Source: Anaerocolumna sp. AGMB13020
Lineage (GTDB): Bacteria > Bacillota > Clostridia > Lachnospirales > Lachnospiraceae
DNA length: 64,000 nucleotides
Reading direction: 5' to 3'
Assembly: GCF_033100115.1 (NCBI RefSeq)
Contig: NZ_CP136910.1
Span: forward strand, 1,674,001-1,738,000
The notes beneath the pieces are model-generated. The model was not told the origin of the DNA, did not search any database, and worked only from the letters and a program-made list of their open reading frames with translations. The position numbers and the translations under genes are program-made. Shown here piece after piece: positions 1-8,846 of this stretch (position 1 is its first letter; each line of letters begins with the position of its first letter).

Positions 1-1414
1 CATAATCTATATTGACAAGTTTGCCATTTACTCTGGCTCCTACCATCTTATTTCCTACTGCACTGTGAATACTGTAGGCAAAATCAATGGGTGTAGAACC
101 ATTGGGAAGATTCTTCACATCGCCGGTTGGAGTAAAGCAGTATACACTTTCTGAAAACAGATCCAGATCGCTCTTTAACAGGCTCAGGAATTCCTTGTTA
201 TCAGACATGTCTCTCTGCCACTCAAGAATCTGCCTTAACCAGGTAAGCTTAGCTTCTTCGGTATCCTGAGAATTCTTTCCATCCTGACCCTCTTTGTATT
301 TCCAATGGGCAGCAATACCATATTCAGCCGTACGGTGCATTTCATAGGTTCTTATCTGAATTTCAAAGGGCTGTCCTCCTGGGCCGATAAGGGTAGTATG
401 AAGAGACTGGTACATATTGGGCTTGGGCATGGCAATATAATCCTTGAATCTGCCAGGAATGGGCTTATACATTTCATGGATTACGCCAAGCGCTGCATAA
501 CAGTCTTTCACGGATTCCACGATAATACGTACAGCAAATAAATCAAATATCTGATCCAGCGTCTTATGCTGGTTAACCATTTTCTTATAGATACTGAAGA
601 AATGCTTTACCCTGCCGTCTATTTTGGCTTCAATATCAGCATCCATAACATGAAAGCGTACTTCTTCAACAATTTTACCGATAACTTCTTCTCTTTCACC
701 TTTCCTGGAGTTTATCTTCTCCGTAAGGTCATTATAAACTTCTGGTTCCAGGTATTTTAAGGAGAGATCATCCAGCTCGATCTTAATCTTAGATATACCA
801 AGGCGCTGGGCGATAGGAGCATAGATATCCATGGTCTCCCTTGCTTTTTCCTTCTGTTTAATGGGCGTCTGGTATTGAAGGGTTCTCATATTATGGAGTC
901 TGTCGGCTAATTTAATCAGAATAACACGGATGTCCTTCGCCATGGCAAGAAACATCTTACGCAGATTCTCAGCTTGTATCTCTAACTTATCCTTTGAGTA
1001 ATTTAACTGGGTAAGCTTCGTAACTCCATCTACCAATAATGCAATCTCGTCATTAAAGTCTTTTGCCAATTCTTCCGCCGTACACACAGTATCTTCTACT
1101 ACATCATGTAAAAGACCTGCTACAATAGTTTCCTTATCAAGCTCCAGCTCTGCAAGAATTATTGCTACACAGAGAGGGTGAATGATATAGGGTTCTCCCG
1201 ATTTTCTAAGCTGGTTATGGTGAGCCTTTGCCGCACAGTGATAGGCCTTTTCAATCATGGAAATATCGGCGGAAGGGTGGTAGCTTTCCACGATTTTAAT
1301 CAACTGTCCGTATAACTCGTCAGGGCTCGTAAAATCTGAGGGAATAACTGTCTCGGTATTCTTTTTTTTATTTAAATTGTCGTCCGTCAGCTTGCTTATT
1401 ACATTGTTTTCCAT
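1..1414 (-). CDS. rel: Bifunctional (p)ppGpp synthetase/hydrolase Rel, 3' end outside window
   Basis: RelA/SpoT-type enzyme that makes and degrades the alarmone (p)ppGpp. Reading the minus strand from the ATG at 1414 gives about 471 residues of open frame that runs off the window; a full family member is about 730-770 residues. An N-terminal HD hydrolase domain carries LLHDVVEDT (His103-Asp104 and Glu107-Asp108). The synthetase domain follows with RFKDYIAMPKPNMYQSLHTT near residue 320. The TGS domain begins at VYCFTPTGDVKNLPNGSTPI. The C-terminal ACT region is not in the window. The start is supported by GGTGGTGA about 5 bases upstream. Both catalytic halves look intact, so a bifunctional Firmicute Rel is the natural reading. 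It is the last gene here of the recJ-apt-rel order, separated from apt by hairpins. Confidence 0.95.
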   Translation of the reverse strand, partial: MENNVISKLTDDNLNKKKNTETVIPSDFTSPDELYGQLIKIVESYHPSADISMIEKAYHCAAKAHHNQLRKSGEPYIIHPLCVAIILAELELDKETIVAGLLHDVVEDTVCTAEELAKDFNDEIALLVDGVTKLTQLNYSKDKLEIQAENLRKMFLAMAKDIRVILIKLADRLHNMRTLQYQTPIKQKEKARETMDIYAPIAQRLGISKIKIELDDLSLKYLEPEVYNDLTEKINSRKGEREEVIGKIVEEVRFHVMDADIEAKIDGRVKHFFSIYKKMVNQHKTLDQIFDLFAVRIIVESVKDCYAALGVIHEMYKPIPGRFKDYIAMPKPNMYQSLHTTLIGPGGQPFEIQIRTYEMHRTAEYGIAAHWKYKEGQDGKNSQDTEEAKLTWLRQILEWQRDMSDNKEFLSLLKSDLDLFSESVYCFTPTGDVKNLPNGSTPIDFAYSIHSAVGNKMVGARVNGKLVNIDY

Positions 1415-1537
1415 GAAATCACCACCAGTTTTAGATTTATCTTTTTATTATAAACATATAATGAGAAAAAATCAATTCCTTTATTGTATTATGGCATATT
1501 CTGACCTAAGCTGTCGTTTTTTCCCAGAAATAGCAAA

Positions 1538-1557
1538 AAGCCTGACAAGTCAGACTT
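1538..1557 (-). terminator. Hairpin with T-run (minus strand)
   Basis: The minus strand reads AAGTCTGAC-TT-GTCAGGCTT followed by TTT, a 9-bp stem with one G-U pair (the tip must open). It lies 124 bases upstream of the rel start, so it would end leftward transcription coming from apt, or act within the rel leader. Confidence 0.45.
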
Positions 1558-1599
1558 CGTTTTTGAAGTACAGGGATATTGAGCTCCTAAGATGAAAAG

Positions 1600-1621
1600 A
1601 GCCTGTTTTATCAGGCTTTTT
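1600..1621. terminator. Bidirectional hairpin AGCCTG/CAGGCT
   Basis: Arms AGCCTG (1600-1605) and CAGGCT (1612-1617) are followed on the plus strand by a T-run and preceded by an A-run, so the hairpin resembles an intrinsic terminator on both strands. It is one of four hairpins stacked between apt and rel. Confidence 0.5.
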
Positions 1622-1626
1622 ACTAT

Positions 1627-1666
1627 TAGTATGCCACGCTGTTCTTTTTTGAAACATGGCATACTA
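1627..1666. repeat. 10-bp perfect inverted repeat
   Basis: TAGTATGCCA (1627-1636) and TGGCATACTA (1657-1666) are exact reverse complements around a 20-base centre containing a T-run. It could be a further transcript hairpin or a protein-binding site between apt and rel. No regulator can be named from sequence. Confidence 0.5.
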
Positions 1667-1703
1667 TTTCTGGAGAAGGAAAGGTAGTTTTTAATACGAA
1701 AAA

Positions 1704-1742
1704 AGGGCTTTGGCAGTTAGATTCCTACTGCGGCAGCCCTTC
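1704..1742 (-). terminator. apt intrinsic terminator
   Basis: On the minus strand, AGGGCT pairs with AGCCCT, and an inner GCAGT pairs with ACTGC, followed by a TTTTTT run. It starts within 10 bases of the apt stop codon, so it probably ends the apt transcript or attenuates read-through into rel. Confidence 0.75.
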
Positions 1743-1751
1743 ATTCGCTAT

Positions 1752-2276
1752 TTATTTGCCTTCATATTTAATAACAGCTTCAACATCATAGCCTTGTAAC
1801 TTATCACGTCCATGAAGACCTTCCAGTTCCATCAGGAATATGATCTTAACCACGATTCCCCCAAGGCTCTCAATTAATTTCGTAATAGCCTCAATGGTTC
1901 CTCCTGTTGCAATCAGATCATCCACAATAGCAACCTTCTGTCCAGGTTTGATGGAATCTTTATGCATCTCGATGGTTGCGGTACCGTATTCCAGTGCATA
2001 CTCCATTTCAATGGTTTCACAGGGAAGCTTACCCTTTTTACGAACAGGTACAAAAGCTTTGTTGAGATTGTAAGCAATCGGAACTCCGAATATAAATCCT
2101 CTTGATTCAGGTCCCACGATTACATCAATATCAAGTCCGTCCAGCAGCGCCTGCATCTGGTCAATTGACAGTTTTAAGCTGTCTTTATCCTGTAAAACAC
2201 TGGTAACATCTCTGAATACGATTCCTTCCTCCGGGAAATCAGGTATACTCCTAACATATTCTTCTAACTTCTTCAT
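1752..2276 (-). CDS. apt: Adenine phosphoribosyltransferase
   Basis: Purine-salvage enzyme converting adenine and PRPP to AMP in the cytosol. The 174-residue length is usual for the family. The PRPP-binding motif VAIVDDLIATGGT sits at residues 115-127, and VGPESRGFIFG at about 54-64 matches the conserved adenine/PRPP loop. GAGGCAG lies just before the ATG. It sits between recJ and rel as in many Clostridia, but a plus-strand XRE gene separates it from recJ, so it needs its own promoter in the roughly 420 bases upstream. Confidence 0.97.
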   Translation of the reverse strand: MKKLEEYVRSIPDFPEEGIVFRDVTSVLQDKDSLKLSIDQMQALLDGLDIDVIVGPESRGFIFGVPIAYNLNKAFVPVRKKGKLPCETIEMEYALEYGTATIEMHKDSIKPGQKVAIVDDLIATGGTIEAITKLIESLGGIVVKIIFLMELEGLHGRDKLQGYDVEAVIKYEGK

Positions 2277-2700
2277 GGTTTCTGCCTCTTTCTTATTATA
2301 TTACTTCACTATAATAGTTGTTAATCCTTACCGGCGCGATAAGTACTCCGACTTTTATCTAAATGATAAATTCTTCACATTCTCATAACAATCCAGAATA
2401 GATTATATCATTTTTTCCTGAATATATCAACAGAAATAAAGCGTAAAGCACTGCCAAAGTGAGCCAGACAGTAATCTTTTCTGTTAAATAATCTGTAGAA
2501 CAATTTATCGCCTGTTATTCCCGATTTTCATTAGCAGTACAGTATTGAGTTATTGAAATCTTTAACTTTACCGCTGAGTACAGTCATCTATATTAAATAT
2601 TTATTATTTTATCCAATTATCATGGATTATTTCCAGTATTAATAGAATGCCATTTTAAAGATTAAGATTTATGATACTATTTATTGGAGAGGTGATTTCT
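2277..2700. other. Intergenic region between apt and the XRE gene
   Basis: About 420 AT-rich bases between divergently transcribed genes. It must contain the promoters of apt (leftward) and of the regulator (rightward). I see no credible ORF, no strong inverted repeat and no clear -35/-10 pair. Confidence 0.5.
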
Positions 2701-3084
2701 ATGGATATTGGTAAAAAAATTAAAACTCTGAGGCTTTCCAACCCCCTCACCCAAAATGAACTGGCAGATATACTTGGTGTGAGTAAATCTACGATGTCTA
2801 ATTATGAAAGAAACATAAGCACTCCGGCTCCTGATATCTTATTAAAATTAGCAGCTTACTTTGAAGTTACCGTTGACTATTTCTTTCAAGAAAAGCAGAA
2901 TAACTCAATGGACCTTATAAAAGAGAGCTCTGCCTATCATTCCGATAAAATTGTAACCAAAGATGAATGGAATACAATAATTTATTACAGAAGGCTTAGT
3001 GACGAACAGAAAGATTATATAAAGGGGCACATGATACAGTTATATCAGAAAAAGATTACCCCTGATATAACCGAAAAAGGCTGA
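2701..3084 (+). CDS. XRE-family helix-turn-helix regulator
   Basis: Small cytosolic DNA-binding protein of 127 residues. Residues 4-60 form a classic XRE/Cro-type five-helix domain: IKTLRLSNPLTQNELADILG, then VSKSTMSNYERN, then PAPDILLKLAAYFEVTVDYFF. The C-terminal half is polar with no recognisable domain. I chose the ATG at 2701 because GGAGAGG lies at the right distance; an in-frame ATG 30 bases upstream lacks a ribosome site. It is a single plus-strand gene between recJ and apt, both leftward, so it looks inserted into a conserved gene order. Its target is unknown. Confidence 0.9.
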   Translation: MDIGKKIKTLRLSNPLTQNELADILGVSKSTMSNYERNISTPAPDILLKLAAYFEVTVDYFFQEKQNNSMDLIKESSAYHSDKIVTKDEWNTIIYYRRLSDEQKDYIKGHMIQLYQKKITPDITEKG

Positions 3085-3172
3085 AGCAGCTACTATTTCT
3101 ATGTCTACCGATTTATACCGAACTTTTTAGCAGCAGCAAAGCCTCTTCCACCATAAAGCGTGCCCCTTCAGG

Positions 3173-4948
3173 TTATTCTTTCTCAATTAAGTAATTCTGT
3201 ATAACTATCTGCAGACTTCGATTCCCGTTATATTCATTGATTGTAGGGTAATAGGTTATCGAAAGCTTCATGCTGTTATCTCTGTTTTGATAAGCCTTAT
3301 CCACTTCTGTTTTGCCGTAAACTCCATTCAGAGCTTCCAGAAACCCTGCTGTATCTCCAAAATACATAGCCTCCATTTCCCTGCCATACGGATTTCTAAC
3401 CAGTAATTTTATTACCTTCTTATTCTTTCCAAGAACAGTCAGCTTTAAAATCTTAAGATTCCTGTCTGCAAATAAGGGCTTCTCATTCCCTTTACCGAAA
3501 GGTTCGAGTAGCTTAAGATCTTCCACCAGTTCCTCTGTCACATAACCCAGAGGCAGAACTACATCTATTACTACCTTGGGAATCAAATCTTCCTCTGTCA
3601 GTACTGTATTGCCGTTAAGACCTATCCTTAAGGTCTCTACTGAGGTAAGCTGCAGAGACATTCCGGCGGCCATGGGATGACCTCCGAACTTCACCAGATG
3701 CTCCTTACAGCGGGTCAGTTCCTCGTACATATTATATTTCTCAATGGATCGGCCTGATCCTTTCACCATATCATGGGCATCGGTCAGTACAATGGCTGGC
3801 TTACAGTAGCGCTCTCTTAATCTGCCAGCAATAATTCCTGCCAGACTCTCGTGGCAGTCCTTCAGATATATTACCAGGACTTTATCCTTCTTCAGTTCGG
3901 AGTCTTCTATAAGAGCTATTGCGTTTAGTAAACCTTCCTCCGTCATCTGCTTTCTAAGGTCATTTAAAGCTTTAAGCTCCTCTGCCCTTTTATCTGCTTC
4001 CTCTTTGGTCTCAGACAACAAAAGCCGCAATCCCTGTTTCGCTGTATCAAGTCTGCCCCCGGCATTCAGACAGGGCCCGATTACATAACCAAGATGATAG
4101 GCGGCGAGATTTCCGGCGGCAATGCTGTTCTTTTCCATTAGTGCACGAAGCCCCAGGTTCTGGGTATTATTAAGCAGTTCCAGCCCTTTTTTCACCAGGA
4201 TACGGTTCTCTCCGGTCAGTTCCATTACGTCACAAACGGTGGCGATGGCTGTTGCTTCCCTTAGAGGAACCAGCTCTGTCTTTGATATCTGTTTTCTATC
4301 AAAGAATGCTTCCATCAGTTTATAAGCAACCGCAGCACCGCAAAGCTGCTTAAAGGGATACAAACAATCCTCCTGCTTGGGATTCACCACGGCATCAGCT
4401 TCCGGAAGAATGTGCTTCTTACTCTCTCCCTCAATCAAAAAAGGTATATCATGGTGATCTGTTATAATCACTGTCATTCCAAGCGCTTTGGCCTTTTTCA
4501 CCTGCTCGGTGGCAGCAATTCCATTGTCACAGGTTAGTATGGTATCAATACCTGCTTCATAGGCTGCATCTATAATCTGTTCGTTTATTCCATAACCGTC
4601 TCTGATACGATCCGGTATTTCATAATCGACCTTTGCCCCGCATAAGCTCAATGCCTTATACAGTATGTACGTTGAAGCAACTCCGTCAACATCATAATCC
4701 CCTACAATACGAATGCTTTTTCCCTCTGTCATCTTCTCTTCAAGAATATCGCAAGCTTTTGCAAGATCTTTCATTAAGAGCGGATTGTGTGTCCTCTCAT
4801 AATCCGGGTTCAGATAAAATCTAATATCCTCTTCTTCTGTTAACCCTCTGTTAACCAGGAGCCTTGTAAGGCATTCGCTGATACCGTGTTTTGCCATAAT
4901 CGTCTGAAAATCTGCTTTTTTATTTTTGAGTACCCATTTTTCTGCCAT
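3173..4948 (-). CDS. recJ: Single-stranded-DNA-specific exonuclease RecJ
   Basis: 5'-3' single-strand DNA exonuclease of recombination and mismatch repair. The 591-residue length is normal for the short clostridial form. DHH-family metal motifs are in order: GDYDVDG (83-89), CDNG (140-143), TDHHD (163-167) and VVNPK (187-191). GPCLNAGGRLDTA and the DHHA1 signature GGHPMAAGMS follow, then the C-terminal OB-like domain. All catalytic aspartates and histidines seem present. AAAGGAG precedes the ATG. In relatives recJ usually follows secD/secF; here scfB is the next gene upstream. Confidence 0.97.
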   Translation of the reverse strand: MAEKWVLKNKKADFQTIMAKHGISECLTRLLVNRGLTEEEDIRFYLNPDYERTHNPLLMKDLAKACDILEEKMTEGKSIRIVGDYDVDGVASTYILYKALSLCGAKVDYEIPDRIRDGYGINEQIIDAAYEAGIDTILTCDNGIAATEQVKKAKALGMTVIITDHHDIPFLIEGESKKHILPEADAVVNPKQEDCLYPFKQLCGAAVAYKLMEAFFDRKQISKTELVPLREATAIATVCDVMELTGENRILVKKGLELLNNTQNLGLRALMEKNSIAAGNLAAYHLGYVIGPCLNAGGRLDTAKQGLRLLLSETKEEADKRAEELKALNDLRKQMTEEGLLNAIALIEDSELKKDKVLVIYLKDCHESLAGIIAGRLRERYCKPAIVLTDAHDMVKGSGRSIEKYNMYEELTRCKEHLVKFGGHPMAAGMSLQLTSVETLRIGLNGNTVLTEEDLIPKVVIDVVLPLGYVTEELVEDLKLLEPFGKGNEKPLFADRNLKILKLTVLGKNKKVIKLLVRNPYGREMEAMYFGDTAGFLEALNGVYGKTEVDKAYQNRDNSMKLSITYYPTINEYNGNRSLQIVIQNYLIEKE

Positions 4949-4997
4949 AGGTGTCTCCTTTCCATTGAAATCGTATAATATTTTCTCCTGTCAATTT

Positions 4998-5143
4998 AGG
5001 GTTACAAGCCTAACTGCCGCAAAGAGTCGGGCAAAACAGAGTAACCCTCCATAAATAAGTCCGAAAACATCTTCGATTTCTTTGTAACTTTAAACAGAGA
5101 ATGCCCGTACAAGGCAGCTCATTAATGAGTGCCCAACAGGCAT
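4998..5143. repeat. Two inverted repeats between scfB and recJ
   Basis: AGGGTTAC (4998-5005) and GTAACCCT (5041-5048) form one 8-bp pair. A second structure has outer arms ATGCC (5101-5105) and GGCAT (5139-5143) around a near-perfect palindrome, GGCA-g-CTCATTAATGAG-TGCC (5113-5133). They occupy the gap between the scfB stop and the recJ start and may terminate or process the scf transcript, although no long T-run follows. Confidence 0.5.
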
Positions 5144-5164
5144 TATCCTTCTATCTGTAATCTT

Positions 5165-6619
5165 TTACGCTTCCTCTGAAAGAGAAGCCTCTGCTGCTTT
5201 TATCATAAGTGCACATTCCACACGTTTTTTCTGAAGCTTGCAGCCGATATCATATGTATCATGGATGCTGCCATGGAACTTATAAGAATTAGCCGCACAG
5301 CCGCCGCTGCAATAAAATTTGGCAAAACATTCTTTGCACTTATCCTTCGAGTAAACGTTGCAGCACTTGAATTCTTCCTGCATCTCCTTTTGCTTCACAC
5401 CCTCAAAGACATTTCCCATCAGGTATTTCTCTTCTCCTACAAACTGATGGCAGGGATATAAATCCCCCCAGGGAGTTACCGCCAAATACTCGGTTCCTGA
5501 GCCGCAGCCTGACAGCCTCTTGGCAACACAGGGGCCTCCGGATAAATCTATCATGAAATGGAAGAAGTTAAAGCCTTCCCCTTTTTGCTTCTTTTCAAGA
5601 ATATAAGCTGCCAGCTTATCATATTCTTCATAGATCTTCTCCAGATCTTCTTCCTTTAAGGAATAGTTTTCCTCCGGCAAAGCCACTACCGGCTCAACAG
5701 AAATCTGCTTAAAGCCATTCTCTGCCAGATGTATAACGTCTTCTGAGAAGTCCAGATTATTATGAGTAAAGGTTCCTCTCACATAATAGTTTGTCTGGTT
5801 TCTGCTTTCAGCAAGTTTCTTGAATTTGGGAATGATAACATCATAGCTTCCTTTACCATTTCTGGAAGGGCGCATCATGTCATTAACCTCTTTACGTCCA
5901 TCAATGCTCAATACCACATTGCTCATTTCTTTATTAGCAAATTCCATGATATCATCATTTAGCAGAATTCCATTTGTAGTAAGGGTGAAGCGGAACTTCT
6001 TGTTATGAATTACTTCCTGCTCTCTTCCGTATTCCACCAGTCTTTTTACTACGTCAAAATTCATCAGCGGCTCACCGCCAAAGAAATCTATCTCAAGGTT
6101 CTTTCTGTTACCGGAGCTTGCAATCAGAAAGTCCAGAGCCTGCTTCCCAACCTCATAGCTCATCAGTGCACGTCTTCCCTGGTATTCGCCCTCTTCCGCA
6201 AAACAATACTTACAGGCAAGATTACAGTCATGCGCTATATGAAGACAAAGAGCTTTTACTACCGTTGAACGATTCTTAAATTCCGATATGTAATTCTCAT
6301 AGATATCTTCAGTAAACAGAGCACCTTCCGTTATCAGCTCTTCTACTTCGGATAAGGCTTCGGTTACCGCCGTAACAACCGGGTCAGCTTGTTCCTTATA
6401 TTCTTCAAATAAAGAGGTATATTCCTCTCCTTTGTATTTATCCGTTATATGATTTATTATGGCTTCCCTGTCTTCCTTGCTTACTTTATGTTTCGCATCT
6501 CTGGAAGCCTTGTTGTATCCTTCTATAATATCATAGATTAGATCATCCACCACATGGACCATGCCGCTATTAACGTCCAGCACAATATTATAGCCGTTAT
6601 TTTTATACTGGTGAACCAA
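5165..6619 (-). CDS. scfB: SCIFF peptide thioether maturase (radical SAM/SPASM)
   Basis: Radical S-adenosylmethionine enzyme that installs thioether cross-links in the six-cysteine SCIFF peptide, a ranthipeptide. The 484-residue protein has an N-terminal peptide-recognition region (1-120), the 4Fe-4S motif Cys132-x3-Cys136-x2-Cys139 followed by FAEEG, and a C-terminal SPASM domain with cysteines in PCHQF, CNVYSKDKCKECF and YCSGGC. The start is TTG with GGAGG five bases upstream. The substrate gene scfA lies 139 bases upstream on the same strand, so the pair is almost certainly co-transcribed. No cysteine of the radical SAM or SPASM clusters appears lost. Confidence 0.95.
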   Translation of the reverse strand: MVHQYKNNGYNIVLDVNSGMVHVVDDLIYDIIEGYNKASRDAKHKVSKEDREAIINHITDKYKGEEYTSLFEEYKEQADPVVTAVTEALSEVEELITEGALFTEDIYENYISEFKNRSTVVKALCLHIAHDCNLACKYCFAEEGEYQGRRALMSYEVGKQALDFLIASSGNRKNLEIDFFGGEPLMNFDVVKRLVEYGREQEVIHNKKFRFTLTTNGILLNDDIMEFANKEMSNVVLSIDGRKEVNDMMRPSRNGKGSYDVIIPKFKKLAESRNQTNYYVRGTFTHNNLDFSEDVIHLAENGFKQISVEPVVALPEENYSLKEEDLEKIYEEYDKLAAYILEKKQKGEGFNFFHFMIDLSGGPCVAKRLSGCGSGTEYLAVTPWGDLYPCHQFVGEEKYLMGNVFEGVKQKEMQEEFKCCNVYSKDKCKECFAKFYCSGGCAANSYKFHGSIHDTYDIGCKLQKKRVECALMIKAAEASLSEEA

Positions 6620-6758
6620 AATTTCCTCCTTCTATGTGCATTTATCCATGCACAAGGAATAAGCAGCGACTGTAAGACGCTGCTTAGTTTACATGATTGA
6701 TTAATTTTATCAGTAACCTTAGTACTACCTTGCATTACTTATGTATACTGCAGAATAC

Positions 6759-6905
6759 TTATCTATTATCGTTCTCGCAGCTCTGATTTCCTACTGTGCA
6801 GGATGTCTTACATGCTGACTGGCAAGAAGTCTGGCACTCGCCGCATCCGCCCTTCTTCATGGACTCTTTAAGATTTCTTGTATTTAAAGTCTTAATACGT
6901 TTCAT
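6759..6905 (-). CDS. scfA: SCIFF ribosomally synthesised peptide precursor
   Basis: Precursor of the six-cysteines-in-forty-five-residues peptide, substrate of ScfB. The 48-residue product starts MKRIKTLNTRNLKE and carries cysteines at 21, 24, 28, 32, 36 and 43 in a core that is nearly invariant among Clostridia (GGCGECQTSCQSACKTSC, then TVGNQSC). I chose the ATG at 6905 because AAGGAGG precedes it and family members begin with the same residues; an in-frame ATG 42 bases upstream would add an unlikely extension. The role of the mature peptide is not established; its invariance and lack of an export gene suggest an intracellular or housekeeping function rather than an antibiotic. Confidence 0.95.
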   Translation of the reverse strand: MKRIKTLNTRNLKESMKKGGCGECQTSCQSACKTSCTVGNQSCENDNR

Positions 6906-6997
6906 GAGTTTCCTCCTTATATTTTCCCTATGGATGATAATATCCAAAATTCAAAGCTTATTATACCATAGCCTCTAAGATTTGAAAAGAGAAATTT

Positions 6998-7372
6998 TCA
7001 GCTCACCATGCCGCCCAGCATACCTCCAAACAGGCATAATAACATGACTGTAAACACTCTGGCGGGTTCCATTCCCATTACGGAGCCGGTGAGTATTGAT
7101 GCTAACAGCAGGATGGCAAAATAAAGTCCTCCCATCATAAGTCCCCATAGAAACCTTTTATGCTCTGCACTTTTCCCGAACAGGAAGCCTCCTATGAAAG
7201 TCGAGAGGATATAGGTTGCTATGATGCCTCCGCTTAATATTTTATTGGATACGTCCAGCTTTAGCATAAGGAAGGAGAGCAGCAGTATCATAAGTACGGT
7301 TATGACATAAGAGAAGAGAAGATTCTTTAACGCGACAGTTACTTTGGAATTCCGGTGAAGTACTTTGTCCAT
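6998..7372 (-). CDS. TIGR04086 family membrane protein
   Basis: 124-residue, strongly hydrophobic protein with about four transmembrane helices (roughly 18-40, 46-65, 75-93 and 97-122), rich in Gly and Ala. The size and its place directly upstream of scfA match TIGR04086, a family usually encoded between yajC and the SCIFF genes. GGAGG lies before the ATG. Function is unknown. It probably heads the TIGR04086-scfA-scfB transcript. Here it is separated from yajC by about 2.3 kb of inserted material. Confidence 0.8.
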   Translation of the reverse strand: MDKVLHRNSKVTVALKNLLFSYVITVLMILLLSFLMLKLDVSNKILSGGIIATYILSTFIGGFLFGKSAEHKRFLWGLMMGGLYFAILLLASILTGSVMGMEPARVFTVMLLCLFGGMLGGMVS

Positions 7373-7457
7373 GAAATACCTCCATACATTTATACAGTAT
7401 TATATTTTTCATGTCCTTGTTATATGACCTGGAATGTGATTTTTTATGAATGATTGT

Positions 7458-7492
7458 GGGAAAAAGGGGGGGGAGGGGGTCTTTGGAAGGGG
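7458..7492 (+). other. G-rich tract, possible G-quadruplex
   Basis: Four G-runs of 3, 8, 5 and 4 bases (7458-7460, 7466-7473, 7475-7479, 7489-7492) lie within 35 bases on the plus strand. Such a tract is striking in this AT-rich genome. It sits 86 bases upstream of the TIGR04086 start and directly beside the nested palindrome. Confidence 0.6.
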
Positions 7493-7494
7493 AC

Positions 7495-7726
7495 GATGAT
7501 TGGAGGGGCTGTCTGTCCGTTTTGTTGTTCAAGGACCCTTATTCCACGAAAGCGCCAGTAACTGTTCATGGCAGGTTAAAGAGTGCCAAACTCGCTGTAC
7601 GGTTATGGCCGTGGCAGGTTATTGTGCTCAGACAGTGGCACTATTTAACCTATTCACAGTTACTGGCGCTTAAGTGTCATAAGGAACCTTTCAATACAAA
7701 ACTACCAGACAGCCCCTCCAATCATC
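7495..7726. repeat. 232-bp nested imperfect palindrome
   Basis: Outer arms 7495-7515 and 7706-7726 are 21-bp exact reverse complements. Inside them further arms pair in order: GTTTTGT (7519-7525) with ACAAAAC (7696-7702), AAGG (7531-7534) with CCTT (7687-7690), CTTAT (7538-7542) with ATAAG (7679-7683), a 15-bp exact pair (7550-7564 with 7657-7671), AGGTTAA (7573-7579) with TTAACCT (7645-7651), and AGTGCCA (7582-7588) with TGGCACT (7636-7642). Opposed internal loops separate the stems. The whole element folds into one long rod. No protein is encoded. It could be a miniature transposable element or a structured RNA; I recognise no family. Confidence 0.85.
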
Positions 7727-7898
7727 TGGGTATTGGTAAAGAACTTTTTTCTTAATAATGATTCAAAGTAAGCATTGAACTAATTATGAACTGATGAATT
7801 ATATAATTTCTTGCGCTAATCATGCGTGAGAACGAACTAGTCATTAATTACGCATCTTAGTACACTTTATGAAAGAGGATGTATAGGAAACAACTAAT

Positions 7899-8297
7899 TT
7901 AAAAGTTAAGCTGGCAGTCCTTATGTTCCCAGATATCGAATAAATTACCGTCTAAATCCTCTAATGTAAAGAACTTGCCGTAAATACCCTCATCACTGAT
8001 GTTACCTACTTTTATATCCTGAGACTTTAAATAATAGTGTAGAAAATCTATATTGTCAGTATAGAAAGTTATAACCCATCTCTTTTTTCTATCTATTTCA
8101 TATACAGCTCTTGAGTCGTTGTCAGTTTGAATTAAATCTAGTATGGGTCTATTACCTCTGAAAAGGCTCAAATAATTTCCACGATGATTTCTTATGTTAA
8201 AACCGAAATGTTTAACAAACCATTCTGCTGAATTATTTATATCACTTACAGGTATAGTGTTGTAGGCTATTCCTAATATTTTACTATCATTATCCAT
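7899..8297 (-). CDS. VOC-family (glyoxalase/bleomycin-resistance-like) protein
   Basis: 132-residue protein with the paired beta-alpha-beta-beta-beta layout of the vicinal oxygen chelate superfamily: IAYNTIPVSDINNSAEWF opens the first module and LEDLDGNLFDIWE closes the second. No specific substrate can be read from this. I chose the ATG at 8297 because GGTGGAGG precedes it; an in-frame GTG 15 bases upstream overlaps that site. It is a lone gene in the accessory insertion between TIGR04086 and yajC, with no partner. Confidence 0.75.
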   Translation of the reverse strand: MDNDSKILGIAYNTIPVSDINNSAEWFVKHFGFNIRNHRGNYLSLFRGNRPILDLIQTDNDSRAVYEIDRKKRWVITFYTDNIDFLHYYLKSQDIKVGNISDEGIYGKFFTLEDLDGNLFDIWEHKDCQLNF

Positions 8298-8846
8298 TTT
8301 ATTATCCTCCACCTATATACTGCCTTTCTTTTAATAACACAACTTTTCATCTGCATAACTGGGAAAATGCTTGTGGTATAATTTTTTTATTTTTATTATC
8401 ATTAAAAAAGCATCTAAAATTGGTACAATAAAATTACCACATCAAAAAAATCCCTGTAGAGGAGGTGTAATCTTAAGATATCTTAAATGAACCTAAATGT
8501 CCATACTCCAAATATGCCAATCACATAACAATCAGCATAACTCTGCAATCAATCATATCCCTCCTGATCTTATAATTTTGTATAAGGGTTATATCCGTAT
8601 TAATATTAGTGGTTGTAAAAGGTCATTAAAAGGGGTACAATGCTTGTATTAGCTTAATGTCTGTATATTTAAACTATACTTACCTCTGACTGTCATACGT
8701 AATAATTATTCGGTAACAGATTTAAGATATACAACAACATTTATTAATTCTACTATCTACGATTCTTGTATCTATATAATTTATCATTATTATCTGATGA
8801 ATGATTCCTTGCGTTTTGACTGGTACTTTATAGAAAGGTTGTTCTT
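8298..8846. other. Gene-free stretch upstream of the VOC and PHP genes
   Basis: About 550 very AT-rich bases between divergent genes. It must hold the promoters of both. I see no convincing ORF, repeat or RNA here. Confidence 0.5.

Noticed and set aside
7495..7726. Integron attC site
   Set aside because: The nested pairing with opposed loops recalls attC, but it is over 200 bp, lacks recognisable core sites, and no integrase or gene cassettes are nearby.
7242..7755. ORFs inside the G-rich tract and palindrome
   Set aside because: They follow the inverted repeat rather than a protein pattern and lack ribosome sites.
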